Positions 33,209 to 42,839 of a DNA stretch of 64,000 nt are shown in pieces. Position 1 is the first letter of the stretch, and each line of letters opens with the position of its first letter. Where the stretch lies: positions 124,001 to 188,000 of the forward strand of contig NC_019748.1 of the NCBI RefSeq assembly GCF_000317575.1, read 5' to 3'. The stretch comes from Stanieria cyanosphaera PCC 7437. GTDB lineage: Bacteria > Cyanobacteriota > Cyanobacteriia > Cyanobacteriales > Xenococcaceae. The translations under genes and the position numbers were made by a program. The notes under the pieces are model-generated. The model was not told the origin of the DNA. It searched no databases and worked only from the letters and a program-made list of their open reading frames with translations.

Positions 33209-34183
33209 TTAATCGGGCAAAAGACCTTTTTCTGCCAACCACTGCTGATTATACAATCGCGATTGATAACGACTGCCACCATCACACAAAACAGTTACAA
33301 TCGTATGACCAGGCCCTATTTGTTTGGCTAAAGCTACCGCAGCAGCAACGTTAATTCCTACCGAACCCCCCATAAATAAACCATCTTGACGAAGTAATTG
33401 ATAAAGAACTCTCACACATTCCTGGTCGTCAACTTGAATGGCATCGTCCATTGGTGCGCCTTCCATATTAGCCGTAACGCGACTGTTACCAATTCCTTCA
33501 GTAATTGAGTTACCTTCGGTTTTAATTTCTCCTGTTTTTACATAGCTATACAGTCCGCTACCCATAGGATCGGCTACTACGCATCGAATCTCGGGATTTT
33601 GATCTTTGAGAAACATCGCTACCCCAGCATAAGTGCCACCTGTACCTGTAGCTGTTACCCAAGCATCAATTTTGCCATCGGTTTGTTCCCAGATTTCTTT
33701 ACCAGTGGTTTCATAATGTGCCTGGCGATTGGCTAAATTATCAAATTGATTAGCCCAGATAGCGTTATCCATCTCTGCTGCCAAACGTCCTGAAAGTTTG
33801 ACATAGTTATTTGGATTTTTATAAGGTACGGCGGGAACAGTACGAACCTCAGCCCCCAAAGTTCTTAATGTATCTATTTTTTCTTGAGATTGAGTTTCAG
33901 GAATAATAATTAAACACTTGTATCCTTTAGCATTACAAATATGTGCCAAGCCAATTCCTGTATTACCAGCCGTTCCTTCGACAACTGTTCCTCCAGGCTT
34001 TAATAATTCTTTTTGTTCGGCATCTTCAATAATATATAAAGCAGCCCTATCTTTAACTGAACCTCCAGGATTAAGGAATTCTGCTTTACCAAGAATTTCA
34101 CAACCTGTTGCTTCACTAAAGCTGTTTAAGCGAATTAAAGGTGTATTGCCAACTGTACCTACAAAACCGTCTTTAATATCCAT
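33209..34183 (-). CDS. cysK: cysteine synthase-type PLP enzyme
   Basis: Fold-type II PLP enzyme of 324 residues. The Schiff-base lysine is K44 in GGSVKDRAALY; GTAGNTGIGLAHI is the substrate-binding loop and VTATGTGGTYAGVAMFL binds the phosphate. This is the subgroup with GTAGNTGIG instead of GTSGNTGI, shared by cyanobacterial and fungal cysteine synthase-like proteins. It makes cysteine from O-acetylserine and sulfide, or a related beta-replacement. Directly upstream is a sulfide:quinone oxidoreductase (47 bp apart). Which acceptor it uses cannot be decided from sequence. Confidence 0.88.
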   Translation of the reverse strand: MDIKDGFVGTVGNTPLIRLNSFSEATGCEILGKAEFLNPGGSVKDRAALYIIEDAEQKELLKPGGTVVEGTAGNTGIGLAHICNAKGYKCLIIIPETQSQEKIDTLRTLGAEVRTVPAVPYKNPNNYVKLSGRLAAEMDNAIWANQFDNLANRQAHYETTGKEIWEQTDGKIDAWVTATGTGGTYAGVAMFLKDQNPEIRCVVADPMGSGLYSYVKTGEIKTEGNSITEGIGNSRVTANMEGAPMDDAIQVDDQECVRVLYQLLRQDGLFMGGSVGINVAAAVALAKQIGPGHTIVTVLCDGGSRYQSRLYNQQWLAEKGLLPD

Positions 34184-34230
34184 TTTAATTAATCATGCTT
34201 TTACCGATCTAGATTAGCGGTAACTAGGTA

Positions 34231-35463
34231 TTAATTTTTCAAAAGAGATCTTTCAAAAGATTTTCCTTTTAACATTCGATTCCAATACAAATAGGGCAAA
34301 CCGTATTTTTTCAACAGCCACATACTGTATCTTTCTTTAGCGGGATCGAGAGGAAAGGTAGGACTAGGATTCTTATCATAATCAAATTCGGCAAAAATTA
34401 CCTTGCCATAGCCAGTAATTAGGGGACAACAGGCATAACCATCGTATTGTTTATCCAAAGATTGAGAAGCCATTACTGAGAGTAAATTTTGAACTAAAAC
34501 AGGGGCTTCTGCACGTACCGCAGCAGCAGTTTTAGAAGTAGGCAAAGAAGAAGCATCACCCAAAGAAAAGACATTAGGATAAGTTTTATGTTGCAAACTG
34601 TATTTATCTACGTCTACCCAACCATCGCCATCAGCTAATTTACTATTTTTAATAAAATCTGGCGCACTCATCGGAGGCGTAACGTGAATCAGATCGTATT
34701 TAATTGTTACGTCTGCAATACCTTCAGCAGTGGTGACAGTAAAAATGGCTTCTTTAGTATCAGCTTTGATCGCTTTAAGATTGTGATTAGTTTTGAGTTC
34801 GATATCTTTGCGATTGACTACTTCCATTAAAGGTTTAGCATAGGCAGGCACACCAAAAATACCTCCTGCTGCTGTGCAATAAATAATCTTAGATTTGTTA
34901 CGTATTCCTTGATCGCGAAAAGTATCATCAGCTAGATACATAATTTTTTGAGGCGCGCCAGCACATTTGATCTGAGTGTTGGGATAGGTAAAGATGGCTG
35001 TACCGCCTTGGAAATTGCTAATCATCTCCCAGGTTTTTGGAGCTTGTTCGTAGGCATAATTGCTACAAACTCCATTTTTACCCAATGCATCTGGTAAACC
35101 TTCAACTAGATGCCAGTCGATTTGAATTCCTGGACATACTACCAAATAATCGTAGGTAATTTTAGTACCGTTTTGAGTAATTACTGCATTGTTGTCAGGG
35201 TCTAAATTTTGACAATAATCTTTAATCCAAGTAGCTTGGGAAGGAATAACTTCTTTTTCTAGTTTAACCGTAGCTTCTGCTTGATAAGCACCACCACCAA
35301 CTAAAGTCCAAGCTGGTTGATAGTAATGTTTGTCTGAAGGTTCGATCAGGGCAAGCTCTAAATTTTGGTTAGCTGCCAACAGTTGAGAAGCAACTGTAAT
35401 TCCTGCTGCGCCTCCGCCAATGATGACAATTTGATGATGAATTTCTTTGGTTGTGGTTGACAT
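34231..35463 (-). CDS. sqr: sulfide:quinone oxidoreductase-type flavoprotein
   Basis: FAD protein of 410 residues from the ATG at 35463. N-terminal IVIIGGGAAGITVASQLL (Rossmann FAD), HYYQPAWTLVGGGAYQ, TYDYLVVCPGIQI, TQIKCAGAPQKIMYLADD and YACCPLITGYGKVIFAEFDY are SQR hallmarks; the two catalytic cysteines fit the KCAG and CCPL motifs. The C-terminal LKKYGLPYLYWNRMLKG is the amphipathic membrane anchor. It resembles the type II SQRs shared by cyanobacteria and mitochondria. It would oxidise sulfide, feeding electrons to plastoquinone. Followed by cysK and mtnD in the same direction. Confidence 0.88.
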   Translation of the reverse strand: MSTTTKEIHHQIVIIGGGAAGITVASQLLAANQNLELALIEPSDKHYYQPAWTLVGGGAYQAEATVKLEKEVIPSQATWIKDYCQNLDPDNNAVITQNGTKITYDYLVVCPGIQIDWHLVEGLPDALGKNGVCSNYAYEQAPKTWEMISNFQGGTAIFTYPNTQIKCAGAPQKIMYLADDTFRDQGIRNKSKIIYCTAAGGIFGVPAYAKPLMEVVNRKDIELKTNHNLKAIKADTKEAIFTVTTAEGIADVTIKYDLIHVTPPMSAPDFIKNSKLADGDGWVDVDKYSLQHKTYPNVFSLGDASSLPTSKTAAAVRAEAPVLVQNLLSVMASQSLDKQYDGYACCPLITGYGKVIFAEFDYDKNPSPTFPLDPAKERYSMWLLKKYGLPYLYWNRMLKGKSFERSLLKN

Positions 35464-35684
35464 AATTAATAATTGCGATCGCAATATCTAACAAAACTTA
35501 AGCTATCCAAAAGCCTATTTAAAACAATAATTACTGAACTAGGTAATCAACAGAAAGGTTCAAACAATCTTTAGACTTACTGTGTATTAACCCAATTCAG
35601 TAACGCTAACCACTTAACTAAACTTAATTACAAATTAGGGAGTAGCTATATTTTGTTCTTTCCCTATCTTCAGTAACACTCCTT

Positions 35685-36323
35685 TTATTTATCAGGTTGA
35701 GGAGTCATCCGTAAATAAGGTTTGATTTCAGTTACTCCTTTGGGGAATTTTTGTTTAGCTTCTTCGGTAGGAATAGAAGGCGCAACTACAACATCATCAC
35801 CCTCTTTCCAGTTGACAGGAGTAGCAACAGAGTATTTATCAGTCAGTTGTAAAGAGTCAATCACTCTTAAAATTTCTTCAAAGTTTCGTCCAGTGCTAGG
35901 TGGATAAGTAATAGTCAAACGTAACTTTTTATCTGGGTCAATTACAAATACTGTTCTAACCGTTACTTTAGCATTAGCATTTGGGTGAATCATGTCATAA
36001 AGGTCAGAAACCTTTTGATTTTCATCAGCTAAAATTGGATAGTTAACAGTAGTATTTTGAGTTTCGTTGATATCACCAATCCAACCTTGATGAGAATCTA
36101 CACCATCAACACTTAAAGCAATTACTTTGACATTGCGCTGATCAAATTCTGGTTTGAGTTTAGAAACTTCCCCTAATTCGGTGGTGCAAACAGGGGTATA
36201 ATCGGCTGGGTGAGAAAATAGCACTACCCAACTATCTCCAGCCCATTCGTAGAAAGAAATATCTCCCATATTGGAAGCTTGAGTAAAATCAGGTACTGTA
36301 TCGCCTAATCTAAGAGCTACCAT
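35685..36323 (-). CDS. 1-Cys peroxiredoxin (Prx6 type)
   Basis: Thiol peroxidase of 212 residues. The active site HPADYTPVCTTELGE holds the peroxidatic cysteine C46; no resolving cysteine follows, and the Prx6-type C-terminal half is present (RLTITYPPSTGRNFEEILRV; WKEGDDVVVAPSIP). It reduces hydroperoxides in the cytosol. GAGG ribosome site precedes the ATG. It diverges from ftsH across 527 bp and may be light- or oxidant-regulated, but no operator was recognised. Confidence 0.94.
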   Translation of the reverse strand: MVALRLGDTVPDFTQASNMGDISFYEWAGDSWVVLFSHPADYTPVCTTELGEVSKLKPEFDQRNVKVIALSVDGVDSHQGWIGDINETQNTTVNYPILADENQKVSDLYDMIHPNANAKVTVRTVFVIDPDKKLRLTITYPPSTGRNFEEILRVIDSLQLTDKYSVATPVNWKEGDDVVVAPSIPTEEAKQKFPKGVTEIKPYLRMTPQPDK

Positions 36324-36850
36324 TTGAAATTCCTCGTGTATTATCTGAGCAATTTTTTATCTTCCCATAAAACCATCTTGGTAAACTTTTGATAGAAACT
36401 TTTGATGGAAATAATTTAATCAAAACTACACCAATACACTTTTACTAATCCAAACAATAGATCAGCTTTTGATATTTGCTTGCTTGAGTAAAGACAAAAA
36501 AAATTGTTGACTCATCAGTGGTGGGAAATAATTAGTTACAGTTGAATTAATTAGAGAAGTAAACTTTCAGTCTTTTAGCCCACCTTGATAAGATAAAGAA
36601 AAAATATATTTAATCAAGTTAGTTCTCGGTAACGCGATCGCAGGTAACTGTCAAAAGTTGGTAATTTTTTAGTCAATAGTTACTGAGAAACGTTAACATA
36701 AATTAACAATAGTGAATTGATTTAAATATGGATTAATCACTTTCCCATAACTAAAAGCAATTTTAAGCTAGGAGAGGTAATGGCTAGAGATAACTAGACA
36801 GCCTCAAATAAATAGATAAAATTTATTTTCAACCGTAGGAGACTCCCAGA
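36324..36850. other. divergent promoter region between peroxiredoxin and ftsH
   Basis: Contains one HIP1 core (GCGATCGC near 36634), AT-rich DNA expected to hold both promoters, and a minimal frame ATG-GCT-AGA-GAT-AAC-TAG (36780-36797) right after a ribosome-like AGGAGAGG. The ftsH GTG is preceded by GGAG 12 nt upstream. No RNA gene recognised. Confidence 0.5.
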
Positions 36851-38701
36851 GTGACCAAAAACAATAACAAAAAGTGGCGCAATGCTGGACTATATGTACT
36901 ACTCGCAGTAGTAGTAGTAGCTCTTGGTACTGCCTTTTTAGATAAACAACCTCAAAGTAGACAAACTTGGAAATATAGTAAATTTATTAACGAAGTTGAA
37001 ACAGGCAACGTAGAAAGCGTCAAAATCAGTGCAGACCGCACTAGAGCAGTAGTGATTGGTCAAGAAGGCAATCCTATTGTGGTTAATCTACCCAACGATC
37101 CTCAATTAATCGATATCCTCAGTCAAAAAGGAGTAGATATTGCGGTTCTACCTCAAAGTGATGAAGGATTTTGGTTTAGAGCTTTAAGTAGTCTGTTTTT
37201 CCCTATTTTATTGTTAGTTGGTTTATTTTTCTTGCTCAGAAGAGCGCAAAGCGGTCCTGGTTCTCAAGCAATGAACTTTGGTAAATCAAAAGCTAGAGTT
37301 CAAATGGAACCTCAAACCCAAGTTACTTTTGGTGATGTAGCTGGCATCGAACAAGCCAAACTAGAATTAACTGAAGTAGTCGATTTCCTCAAAAATGCAG
37401 ACCGTTTTACGGCAATTGGAGCAAAAATTCCCAAAGGGGTTTTATTAGTAGGCCCTCCTGGAACTGGTAAAACTTTACTTGCTAAAGCAGTAGCAGGAGA
37501 AGCAGGAGTACCTTTCTTTAGTATTTCTGGTTCTGAATTTGTGGAAATGTTTGTTGGGGTCGGTGCATCCCGTGTCCGTGATTTATTCGAGCAAGCTAAA
37601 GCTAACGCTCCTTGTATTGTTTTTATCGATGAGATTGATGCTGTTGGTCGTCAGCGTGGTGCTGGTTTAGGTGGTGGTAATGATGAGCGAGAACAAACAC
37701 TCAACCAGCTATTAACCGAAATGGATGGTTTTGAAGGCAATACAGGAATCATCATCATCGCTGCGACTAACCGTCCTGATGTATTGGATGCTGCGTTGTT
37801 GCGTCCTGGACGTTTTGACCGTCAAGTAGTTGTAGACCGTCCCGACTATGCAGGTCGTCAAGAAATCCTTAAAGTCCACGCTCGTGGTAAGAGTTTAGCT
37901 CAAGACGTAGATTTAGATAAAATTGCCCGTCGTACTCCTGGTTTTACTGGTGCTGACTTATCCAATCTCCTCAATGAAGCTGCGATCTTAGCTGCACGTC
38001 GTAATTTAACTGAAATCTCCATGGATGAGATTAACGATGCGATCGACCGCGTTTTAGCTGGGCCAGAGAAGAAAAACCGTGTTATGAGCGAAAAACGCAA
38101 GGAATTAGTCGCTTATCACGAAGCTGGTCACGCTTTAGTTGGTGCATTAATGCCAGATTATGACCCAGTTCAAAAAATTAGTATTATTCCTCGTGGACGT
38201 GCTGGTGGTTTAACTTGGTTTACTCCTAGTGAAGACCGCATGGAGTCTGGTTTGTATTCTCGCTCTTACTTACAAAACCAAATGGCCGTAGCTTTAGGTG
38301 GTCGTATTGCTGAAGAAATTATCTTTGGTGAAGAAGAAGTCACTACAGGTGCATCTAACGACTTACAACAAGTAACCAGAGTTGCTCGTCAGATGGTCAC
38401 TCGTTTTGGCATGAGCGATCGCTTGGGACCTGTTGCGTTAGGTCGTCAAAGTGGGAATGTTTTCCTCGGACGTGATATTGCTTCTGACCGAGATTTCTCT
38501 GATGAAACCGCAGCAGCTATTGATGAAGAAGTACGTAACCTAGTCGATCAAGCTTATCGTCGCGCTAAAGAAGTATTAGTTGGTAATCGTCACATTCTTG
38601 ATAAATTAGCAGATATGCTAGTAGAAAAAGAAACTGTAGACTCAGAAGAATTTCAAGATTTGTTGGCTAACAATGATGTCAAAATGGCAGCTTTAGCTTA
38701 A
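36851..38701 (+). CDS. ftsH: ATP-dependent membrane metalloprotease FtsH (FtsH3 group)
   Basis: AAA protease of 616 residues, GTG start at 36851. N-terminal transmembrane helix (about 10-28) and a second (about 110-130) flank the lumenal/periplasmic domain; then [19 protein letters not shown] (Walker A), [13 protein letters not shown] (Walker B), second region of homology [20 protein letters not shown], and the protease domain with HEAGH (zinc) and LGGRIAEE. The beginning [11 protein letters not shown] and length match Synechocystis Slr1604 (FtsH3) as I recall it. FtsH degrades damaged membrane proteins such as photosystem II D1; FtsH1/3 form an essential complex. A clean terminator follows. 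Confidence 0.94.
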   Translation: MTKNNNKKWRNAGLYVLLAVVVVALGTAFLDKQPQSRQTWKYSKFINEVETGNVESVKISADRTRAVVIGQEGNPIVVNLPNDPQLIDILSQKGVDIAVLPQSDEGFWFRALSSLFFPILLLVGLFFLLRRAQSGPGSQAMNFGKSKARVQMEPQTQVTFGDVAGIEQAKLELTEVVDFLKNADRFTAIGAKIPKGVLLVGPPGTGKTLLAKAVAGEAGVPFFSISGSEFVEMFVGVGASRVRDLFEQAKANAPCIVFIDEIDAVGRQRGAGLGGGNDEREQTLNQLLTEMDGFEGNTGIIIIAATNRPDVLDAALLRPGRFDRQVVVDRPDYAGRQEILKVHARGKSLAQDVDLDKIARRTPGFTGADLSNLLNEAAILAARRNLTEISMDEINDAIDRVLAGPEKKNRVMSEKRKELVAYHEAGHALVGALMPDYDPVQKISIIPRGRAGGLTWFTPSEDRMESGLYSRSYLQNQMAVALGGRIAEEIIFGEEEVTTGASNDLQQVTRVARQMVTRFGMSDRLGPVALGRQSGNVFLGRDIASDRDFSDETAAAIDEEVRNLVDQAYRRAKEVLVGNRHILDKLADMLVEKETVDSEEFQDLLANNDVKMAALA

Positions 38702-38734
38702 CCGCAAAATCTAATTAAAAATAATTAATCCAAG

Positions 38735-38760
38735 CAGCATCAAAAGATGCTGTTTTTTTT
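38735..38760 (+). terminator. intrinsic terminator of ftsH
   Basis: Perfect 7-bp stem CAGCATC/GATGCTG with an AAAA loop and eight T directly after, 34 bp downstream of the ftsH stop. A second, unpaired copy of the left arm (CAGCATCAAAA) is at about 38776. Confidence 0.9.
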
Positions 38761-39140
38761 GTCAAATTTGGCAAACAGCATCAAAAAATTCGGATCCAAT
38801 TGAAAGCGTAAAAAAAAGAATGAATCAAAAGTCATCGCAGTCAATTAGCTTAACCAGATCTGCCGATGATTTGGTAATACTTCATGATAATTTAAAGGTT
38901 ATTAAGCAATGTCGAAGGTACTCCGTTTCGCCAAGACATCATCAATGAGTGGTTGACAAAAAAATGAGATTGAAACTGAAGAAAAAAAAACTCAAATAGT
39001 TCACACATTAGATGAACACCAAAAAAACTTGGTTTCAACTTCCTAAGATTTGAGATAAAACAATTCAGAGCAGGTAAATACCACTCTGGCAAAAAAAAAT
39101 TTACAATAATTAAACCATTAATCAGGATAGATAGTTAATT
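38761..39140. other. gene-free stretch before NAD kinase
   Basis: A-rich DNA after the ftsH terminator with no credible gene on either strand; a 66-codon minus-strand frame at 38892-39092 has no ribosome site and low-complexity phenylalanine content. The nadK promoter must lie near its end. Possible remnant of lost coding DNA, but nothing could be identified. Confidence 0.4.
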
Positions 39141-40064
39141 GTGGGAAAGCCAAAAGCAGGCATCGTCTACAACGATATCAAACCCATAGCTTGTAAAGTT
39201 GCTTCAGATTTAGAAAAAACGCTGATTGCGAAAGGTTGGCAAGTTTGTTTAGCTTCAGGTATTGGAGGAATTCTTGAATACTCTACTCCAGGTAGTCCTG
39301 TTTGTCATACGCGGATTGAACAGTTAAGACCAGCTAATTTTGACCAAGATGTTGCTTTTGCTATAGTTTTAGGCGGAGATGGTACTGTTTTATCGGCTTT
39401 TCGGCAACTTGCTCCATCTGGAATTCCTATACTTTCCGTCAATACAGGTCATATGGGTTTTTTGACTGAGACTTATCTCAATCACCTACCTCAAGCTTTG
39501 GAAAAACTGTTAACGCAAGATTACGAAATTGAAGAGCGTTCAATGCTAGCAGTTAGAGTATTTCGTAATGAGGCTTTATTATGGGAAGCTCTGTGTTTAA
39601 ATGAAATGGTGCTTCATCGTGAACCTTTGACCAGTATGTGTCATTTTGAAATTCAAATTGGTCGGCACGCGCCTATAGATATTGCAGCAGATGGGATTAT
39701 TATTTCTACTCCTACTGGTTCTACTGCTTATTCTCTTAGTGCTGGCGGTCCGGTAGTCACACCAGAAGTACCAGTGTTGCAACTAGCTCCAATTTGTCCT
39801 CATTCTTTGGCATCGAGAGCTTTAGTTTTTTCAGACCAAGAAGTAGTTAATGTTTTTCCTGCCACTCCTAATCGAATGGTGATGGTAGTAGATGGCAATG
39901 GCGGTTGTTATATTTTGCCAGATGATCGCATTTGTATTGAAAAATCAGTTTATTCGGCTCGATTTATTCGTTTACAACCACCAGAATTTTTTCGTATCCT
40001 TAGAGAAAAGTTAGGTTGGGGATTGCCTCATATTGCTAAACCTACTTCTGTGGAACTTCCTTAA
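39141..40064 (+). CDS. nadK: NAD kinase
   Basis: Makes NADP from NAD and ATP. The 307-residue enzyme starts with GTG and carries the diacylglycerol-kinase-like loop [12 protein letters not shown] (catalytic GGDGT), [29 protein letters not shown] with the NE/D substrate motif, and [16 protein letters not shown]. It lies 38 bp upstream of the nblR-type gene in the same direction, an order found in several cyanobacteria. Confidence 0.94.
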   Translation: MGKPKAGIVYNDIKPIACKVASDLEKTLIAKGWQVCLASGIGGILEYSTPGSPVCHTRIEQLRPANFDQDVAFAIVLGGDGTVLSAFRQLAPSGIPILSVNTGHMGFLTETYLNHLPQALEKLLTQDYEIEERSMLAVRVFRNEALLWEALCLNEMVLHREPLTSMCHFEIQIGRHAPIDIAADGIIISTPTGSTAYSLSAGGPVVTPEVPVLQLAPICPHSLASRALVFSDQEVVNVFPATPNRMVMVVDGNGGCYILPDDRICIEKSVYSARFIRLQPPEFFRILREKLGWGLPHIAKPTSVELP

Positions 40065-40102
40065 TCGATTAATGGTCATTAAAATAACTTCCTACAGTAC
40101 TT

Positions 40103-40828
40103 ATGGTTACTAGCAGCGTCGTCACAGCTTCTAACTCCTGCATTTTAATTCTTGCTGATGATGTTCTTGCTCAACAAATTAGCATGGATTTGCAGGCAGT
40201 AGGTTACATTTGTGAAAAGGAGTCAAATCATACCAAACTGTTGTCCAGATTTCAAGAATTAGCTCCTGCTATGGTTGTCATCGATCAGAGTTGGGCGAAT
40301 AATTCTGGTTTACTTTGTTGTCGTCAATTAAGAAATTTGGGTAGTCGAATTCCAATTTTAATCTTGATCGAAGAAGAAATTGTTGAAGAAAGAGTTGCTT
40401 GTTTAGAAGCTGGTGCAGACGACTATATTTTAAAACCATATAATCGAGAGAGTTTACTAGATTTAATTTCTCTGTATTTAAAAACAGAAGTTAATTTCCA
40501 AGAACAACTACGTTTTGCCGATTTAATTTTAGATTTGACTACACGTAGAGTGATTAAAGGCGGTCAGCCCGAAGGGCTGGCGCAGAAACCTCGCACTATC
40601 GATCTAACAATGAAGGAGTTTGAGTTACTTAAGTATTTGATGTCTAATCCTCGTAAAGTACTTACTAGAGAAGAAATTATTGAAAATGTCTGGGGTTACG
40701 ATTACCGAGGTGAATCAAATGTCATTGAGGTTTATATTCGTTATTTACGACTCAAGATTGAAACCGAAGGACAAAAACGGTTGATTCAAACTGTTAGAGG
40801 TGTAGGTTATGTGTTGAGAGAACCTTAA
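40103..40828 (+). CDS. nblR: OmpR-type response regulator, NblR-like
   Basis: Regulator of 241 residues: receiver (about 12-130) with D61 in MVVIDQSW, DDYILKPY (the K), and a winged-helix DNA-binding domain (about 150-240; LTMKEFELLKYLMSNP, YIRYLRLKIETEG, RGVGYVLREP). Receiver features and position beside NAD kinase match NblR, the regulator of phycobilisome degradation and survival under nutrient or high-light stress, which is known to work without ordinary phosphorylation. An extra segment of about nine residues (GQPEGLAQK) sits in the linker at about 152-163, encoded by a palindrome (40565-40579). Confidence 0.8.
   Translation: MVTSSVVTASNSCILILADDVLAQQISMDLQAVGYICEKESNHTKLLSRFQELAPAMVVIDQSWANNSGLLCCRQLRNLGSRIPILILIEEEIVEERVACLEAGADDYILKPYNRESLLDLISLYLKTEVNFQEQLRFADLILDLTTRRVIKGGQPEGLAQKPRTIDLTMKEFELLKYLMSNPRKVLTREEIIENVWGYDYRGESNVIEVYIRYLRLKIETEGQKRLIQTVRGVGYVLREP
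40565..40579. repeat. palindrome inside the NblR linker
   Basis: CAGCCC-GAA-GGGCTG, perfect 6-bp stem with a 3-nt loop, in frame inside the nblR-type gene and much more GC-rich than its neighbours. It encodes QPEGL in a segment absent from the usual OmpR-family linker. Likely inserted repetitive DNA. Confidence 0.65.
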
Positions 40829-40865
40829 ATAATTAAATCTGAGAGGAATTGTTATCATTTATCAA

Positions 40866-41384
40866 ATGAACAGGAAAAATAGTTGGGTAGTTTTTTTACT
40901 GATTGGCGTTTTATTCAATTCTGGTGCTGTTATTTTATCTAGCACTTTACTAGCAACAGCCTCGGCTTCTGAATCTCAACCTCAAGGACAAATTTTACCT
41001 ATTGCAGCCAAAACTAACATTAAAGGACAAATTATTGAATTAGAAGTAGCTCAAACTCCCGAACAACAAGCTACAGGATTGATGTTTCGCGATTCCTTAC
41101 CAGATAATAGAGGAATGCTTTTTTCTTTCGATACACCACAAGTTACCAGCTTTTGGATGAAAAATGTCAGCATTTCTTTGGATATGATTTTTTTATATCA
41201 AGGAAAAGTTAAAGCGATCGCTGCTAATGTTCCTCCTTGTACTACTAATCCTTGTCCTGTTTATGGCCCAAAAACTATCATCGATCAAGTTATTGAGTTA
41301 CGAGGCGGTCGAGCTAAAGAATTAGGTTTAAAAGTTAACGATTTGGTGCAAATAGAATTTTTAGCTCAATCCTCAGAACATTAA
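40866..41384 (+). CDS. DUF192 protein, secreted or membrane-anchored
   Basis: Protein of 172 residues: N-terminal hydrophobic segment (about 8-32) as signal peptide or anchor, then one DUF192 domain with LEVAQTPEQQATGLMFRDSL, GMLFSFDTPQVTSFWMKNV and PPCTTNPCPVYGP. DUF192 is widespread and of unknown function. Follows the nblR-type gene by 37 bp in the same direction. A ribosome site is not obvious (GAGAGGAATTG about 15 nt before). Confidence 0.85.
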   Translation: MNRKNSWVVFLLIGVLFNSGAVILSSTLLATASASESQPQGQILPIAAKTNIKGQIIELEVAQTPEQQATGLMFRDSLPDNRGMLFSFDTPQVTSFWMKNVSISLDMIFLYQGKVKAIAANVPPCTTNPCPVYGPKTIIDQVIELRGGRAKELGLKVNDLVQIEFLAQSSEH

Positions 41385-41410
41385 GTTTTAAATTAACAAT
41401 TAACTATCAA

Positions 41411-42517
41411 CTAATATTCATCTTCTACTTCTTGATAAATATCTTTTAAAGATTGATTTTCGTATAATTCTTGAAGATTTTGATGTTTTTGTTTGCGAGA
41501 AGAACGACGGTATTTTTTTGTTTCTAATTTAGGTTCGTATTGACGTTTACCATCTCGTTTCATTTTTAACTTTAAACTTGATTCTTCATCAGGGGTTTTT
41601 TGTTGTTCGGCTTGATGAGCGATCGCTTCTTCTAAAAATTTGAGATAATATTCATAACGTTCCCAGTCTCCCCTCACCGCACAGTTAGGTTCATCTCGAT
41701 GCAAACAATTACTAAACTGGCAGCTTTGTTGAGCTAATCTAACTCTAGCTTCAGGAAAATAACTAATTAAATCGCTTGGTTGACAATTTAAAGATGGTTG
41801 ATTAAATCCTGGACTATCTGCCAATAAACCACCTCCAGGAAGTTCAAATAATTCGACGTGACGAGTAGTATGACGACCTCGTTGCAATTTACCCGATACT
41901 TCCCCTACTCTCAAATCAATCGAAGGGATTAAATAGTTAATTAAACTAGATTTACCTACTCCACTAGGACCTGCAACTACCGTAATTTTGTTCTGTAAAT
42001 GATGGTAGAGCAACTCGATCCCTTGCTGCTTCACTACACTAATAAACAAGGGAGCGTAACCCCATTTTTGTAAACCTATTTGCCATTTTTGTTGTTCTTG
42101 GTGAGAAATTAGATCGCTTTTATTCAAACACAAACATAAATCTAAACCAGTCGACTCTGCTTTGACTAAAAAACGACTTAATTGCCAAGGGTCTAAACCA
42201 GGTTCTTCTAGTGCAAAAACTAACAGAATTTGGTCTACATTAGCAACTGGCGGACGTTGTAATTCCGTTTTTCGTGGTAAAACTTCAGCGATCGCTCCTC
42301 GTCGGTCTAACCAATCAGGCTCTTCAACTACAACGAGATCGCCTACCATCACCTTTTGACCAATTTTCTTAAGACGAGTTCTGCGAGTACATAGAAGAGC
42401 TAAATCATCAGTTGGTAAGAAATTCAAACCGCTCATTTCTACTGGTTGTTGTAACCGTACTTGATAAAAATTAGCTTGTACGGCGACTACTGTTCCCAGT
42501 AGTTCTGAATTTATCAT
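41411..42517 (-). CDS. rsgA: ribosome small subunit-dependent GTPase RsgA
   Basis: Circularly permuted GTPase that checks maturation of the 30S ribosomal subunit. 368 residues: N-terminal OB fold (about 5-70), GTPase with permuted order NKSD (G4), then SVVKQQG, G1 GPSGVGKSSLINYL, G3 DSPGF, and a C-terminal zinc knuckle CQFSNCLHRDEPNC. A basic tail (about 320-368) extends beyond the zinc domain. Last gene of the minus-strand run grpE-dnaK-dnaJ-tusA-rsgA, 37 bp after tusA. Confidence 0.95.
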   Translation of the reverse strand: MINSELLGTVVAVQANFYQVRLQQPVEMSGLNFLPTDDLALLCTRRTRLKKIGQKVMVGDLVVVEEPDWLDRRGAIAEVLPRKTELQRPPVANVDQILLVFALEEPGLDPWQLSRFLVKAESTGLDLCLCLNKSDLISHQEQQKWQIGLQKWGYAPLFISVVKQQGIELLYHHLQNKITVVAGPSGVGKSSLINYLIPSIDLRVGEVSGKLQRGRHTTRHVELFELPGGGLLADSPGFNQPSLNCQPSDLISYFPEARVRLAQQSCQFSNCLHRDEPNCAVRGDWERYEYYLKFLEEAIAHQAEQQKTPDEESSLKLKMKRDGKRQYEPKLETKKYRRSSRKQKHQNLQELYENQSLKDIYQEVEDEY

Positions 42518-42554
42518 GTTCTTCTTTCCTTGCTGATACTTATCTCTCCATTGT

Positions 42555-42839
42555 TTAAAGCGATGTTGGACGACGAATTAACAAAGAGAAAAACTCTTGA
42601 CGGGGTTCAATCGACTCTAGTTGATAACCTTCCATAACCAGACTATCTGGTACTTGTTCTACTGGTTCGCCTGGATCTAGCCATACCTCCAGCAAAGAAT
42701 TAGGAGGCATTTGTTCTAATTTCAATTTAGTGCGAACAAAATTAATTGGACAAGGTGTACCCCGTAAATCCAGATGAGCATCAGCTATGAAGGACTGATT
42801 TTCATTGTTATTGTTTTGAATAGGTGGAGAGTCGCTCAT
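42555..42839 (-). CDS. TusA/SirA-family sulfurtransferase-like protein
   Basis: Small protein of 94 residues with the TusA signature [20 protein letters not shown] (catalytic-type cysteine followed by P, about 29-32) and [16 protein letters not shown]. TusA-type proteins carry sulfur as persulfide. Its ATG overlaps the dnaJ stop as ATGA (42836-42839), so translation is coupled to DnaJ. The linkage with dnaJ is common in cyanobacteria; the biological reason is unclear. Confidence 0.88.
   Translation of the reverse strand: MSDSPPIQNNNNENQSFIADAHLDLRGTPCPINFVRTKLKLEQMPPNSLLEVWLDPGEPVEQVPDSLVMEGYQLESIEPRQEFFSLLIRRPTSL

Noticed and set aside
38892-39092. 66-codon minus-strand frame before nadK
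   Set aside because: Phenylalanine-rich low-complexity translation, no ribosome site, no recognised family.
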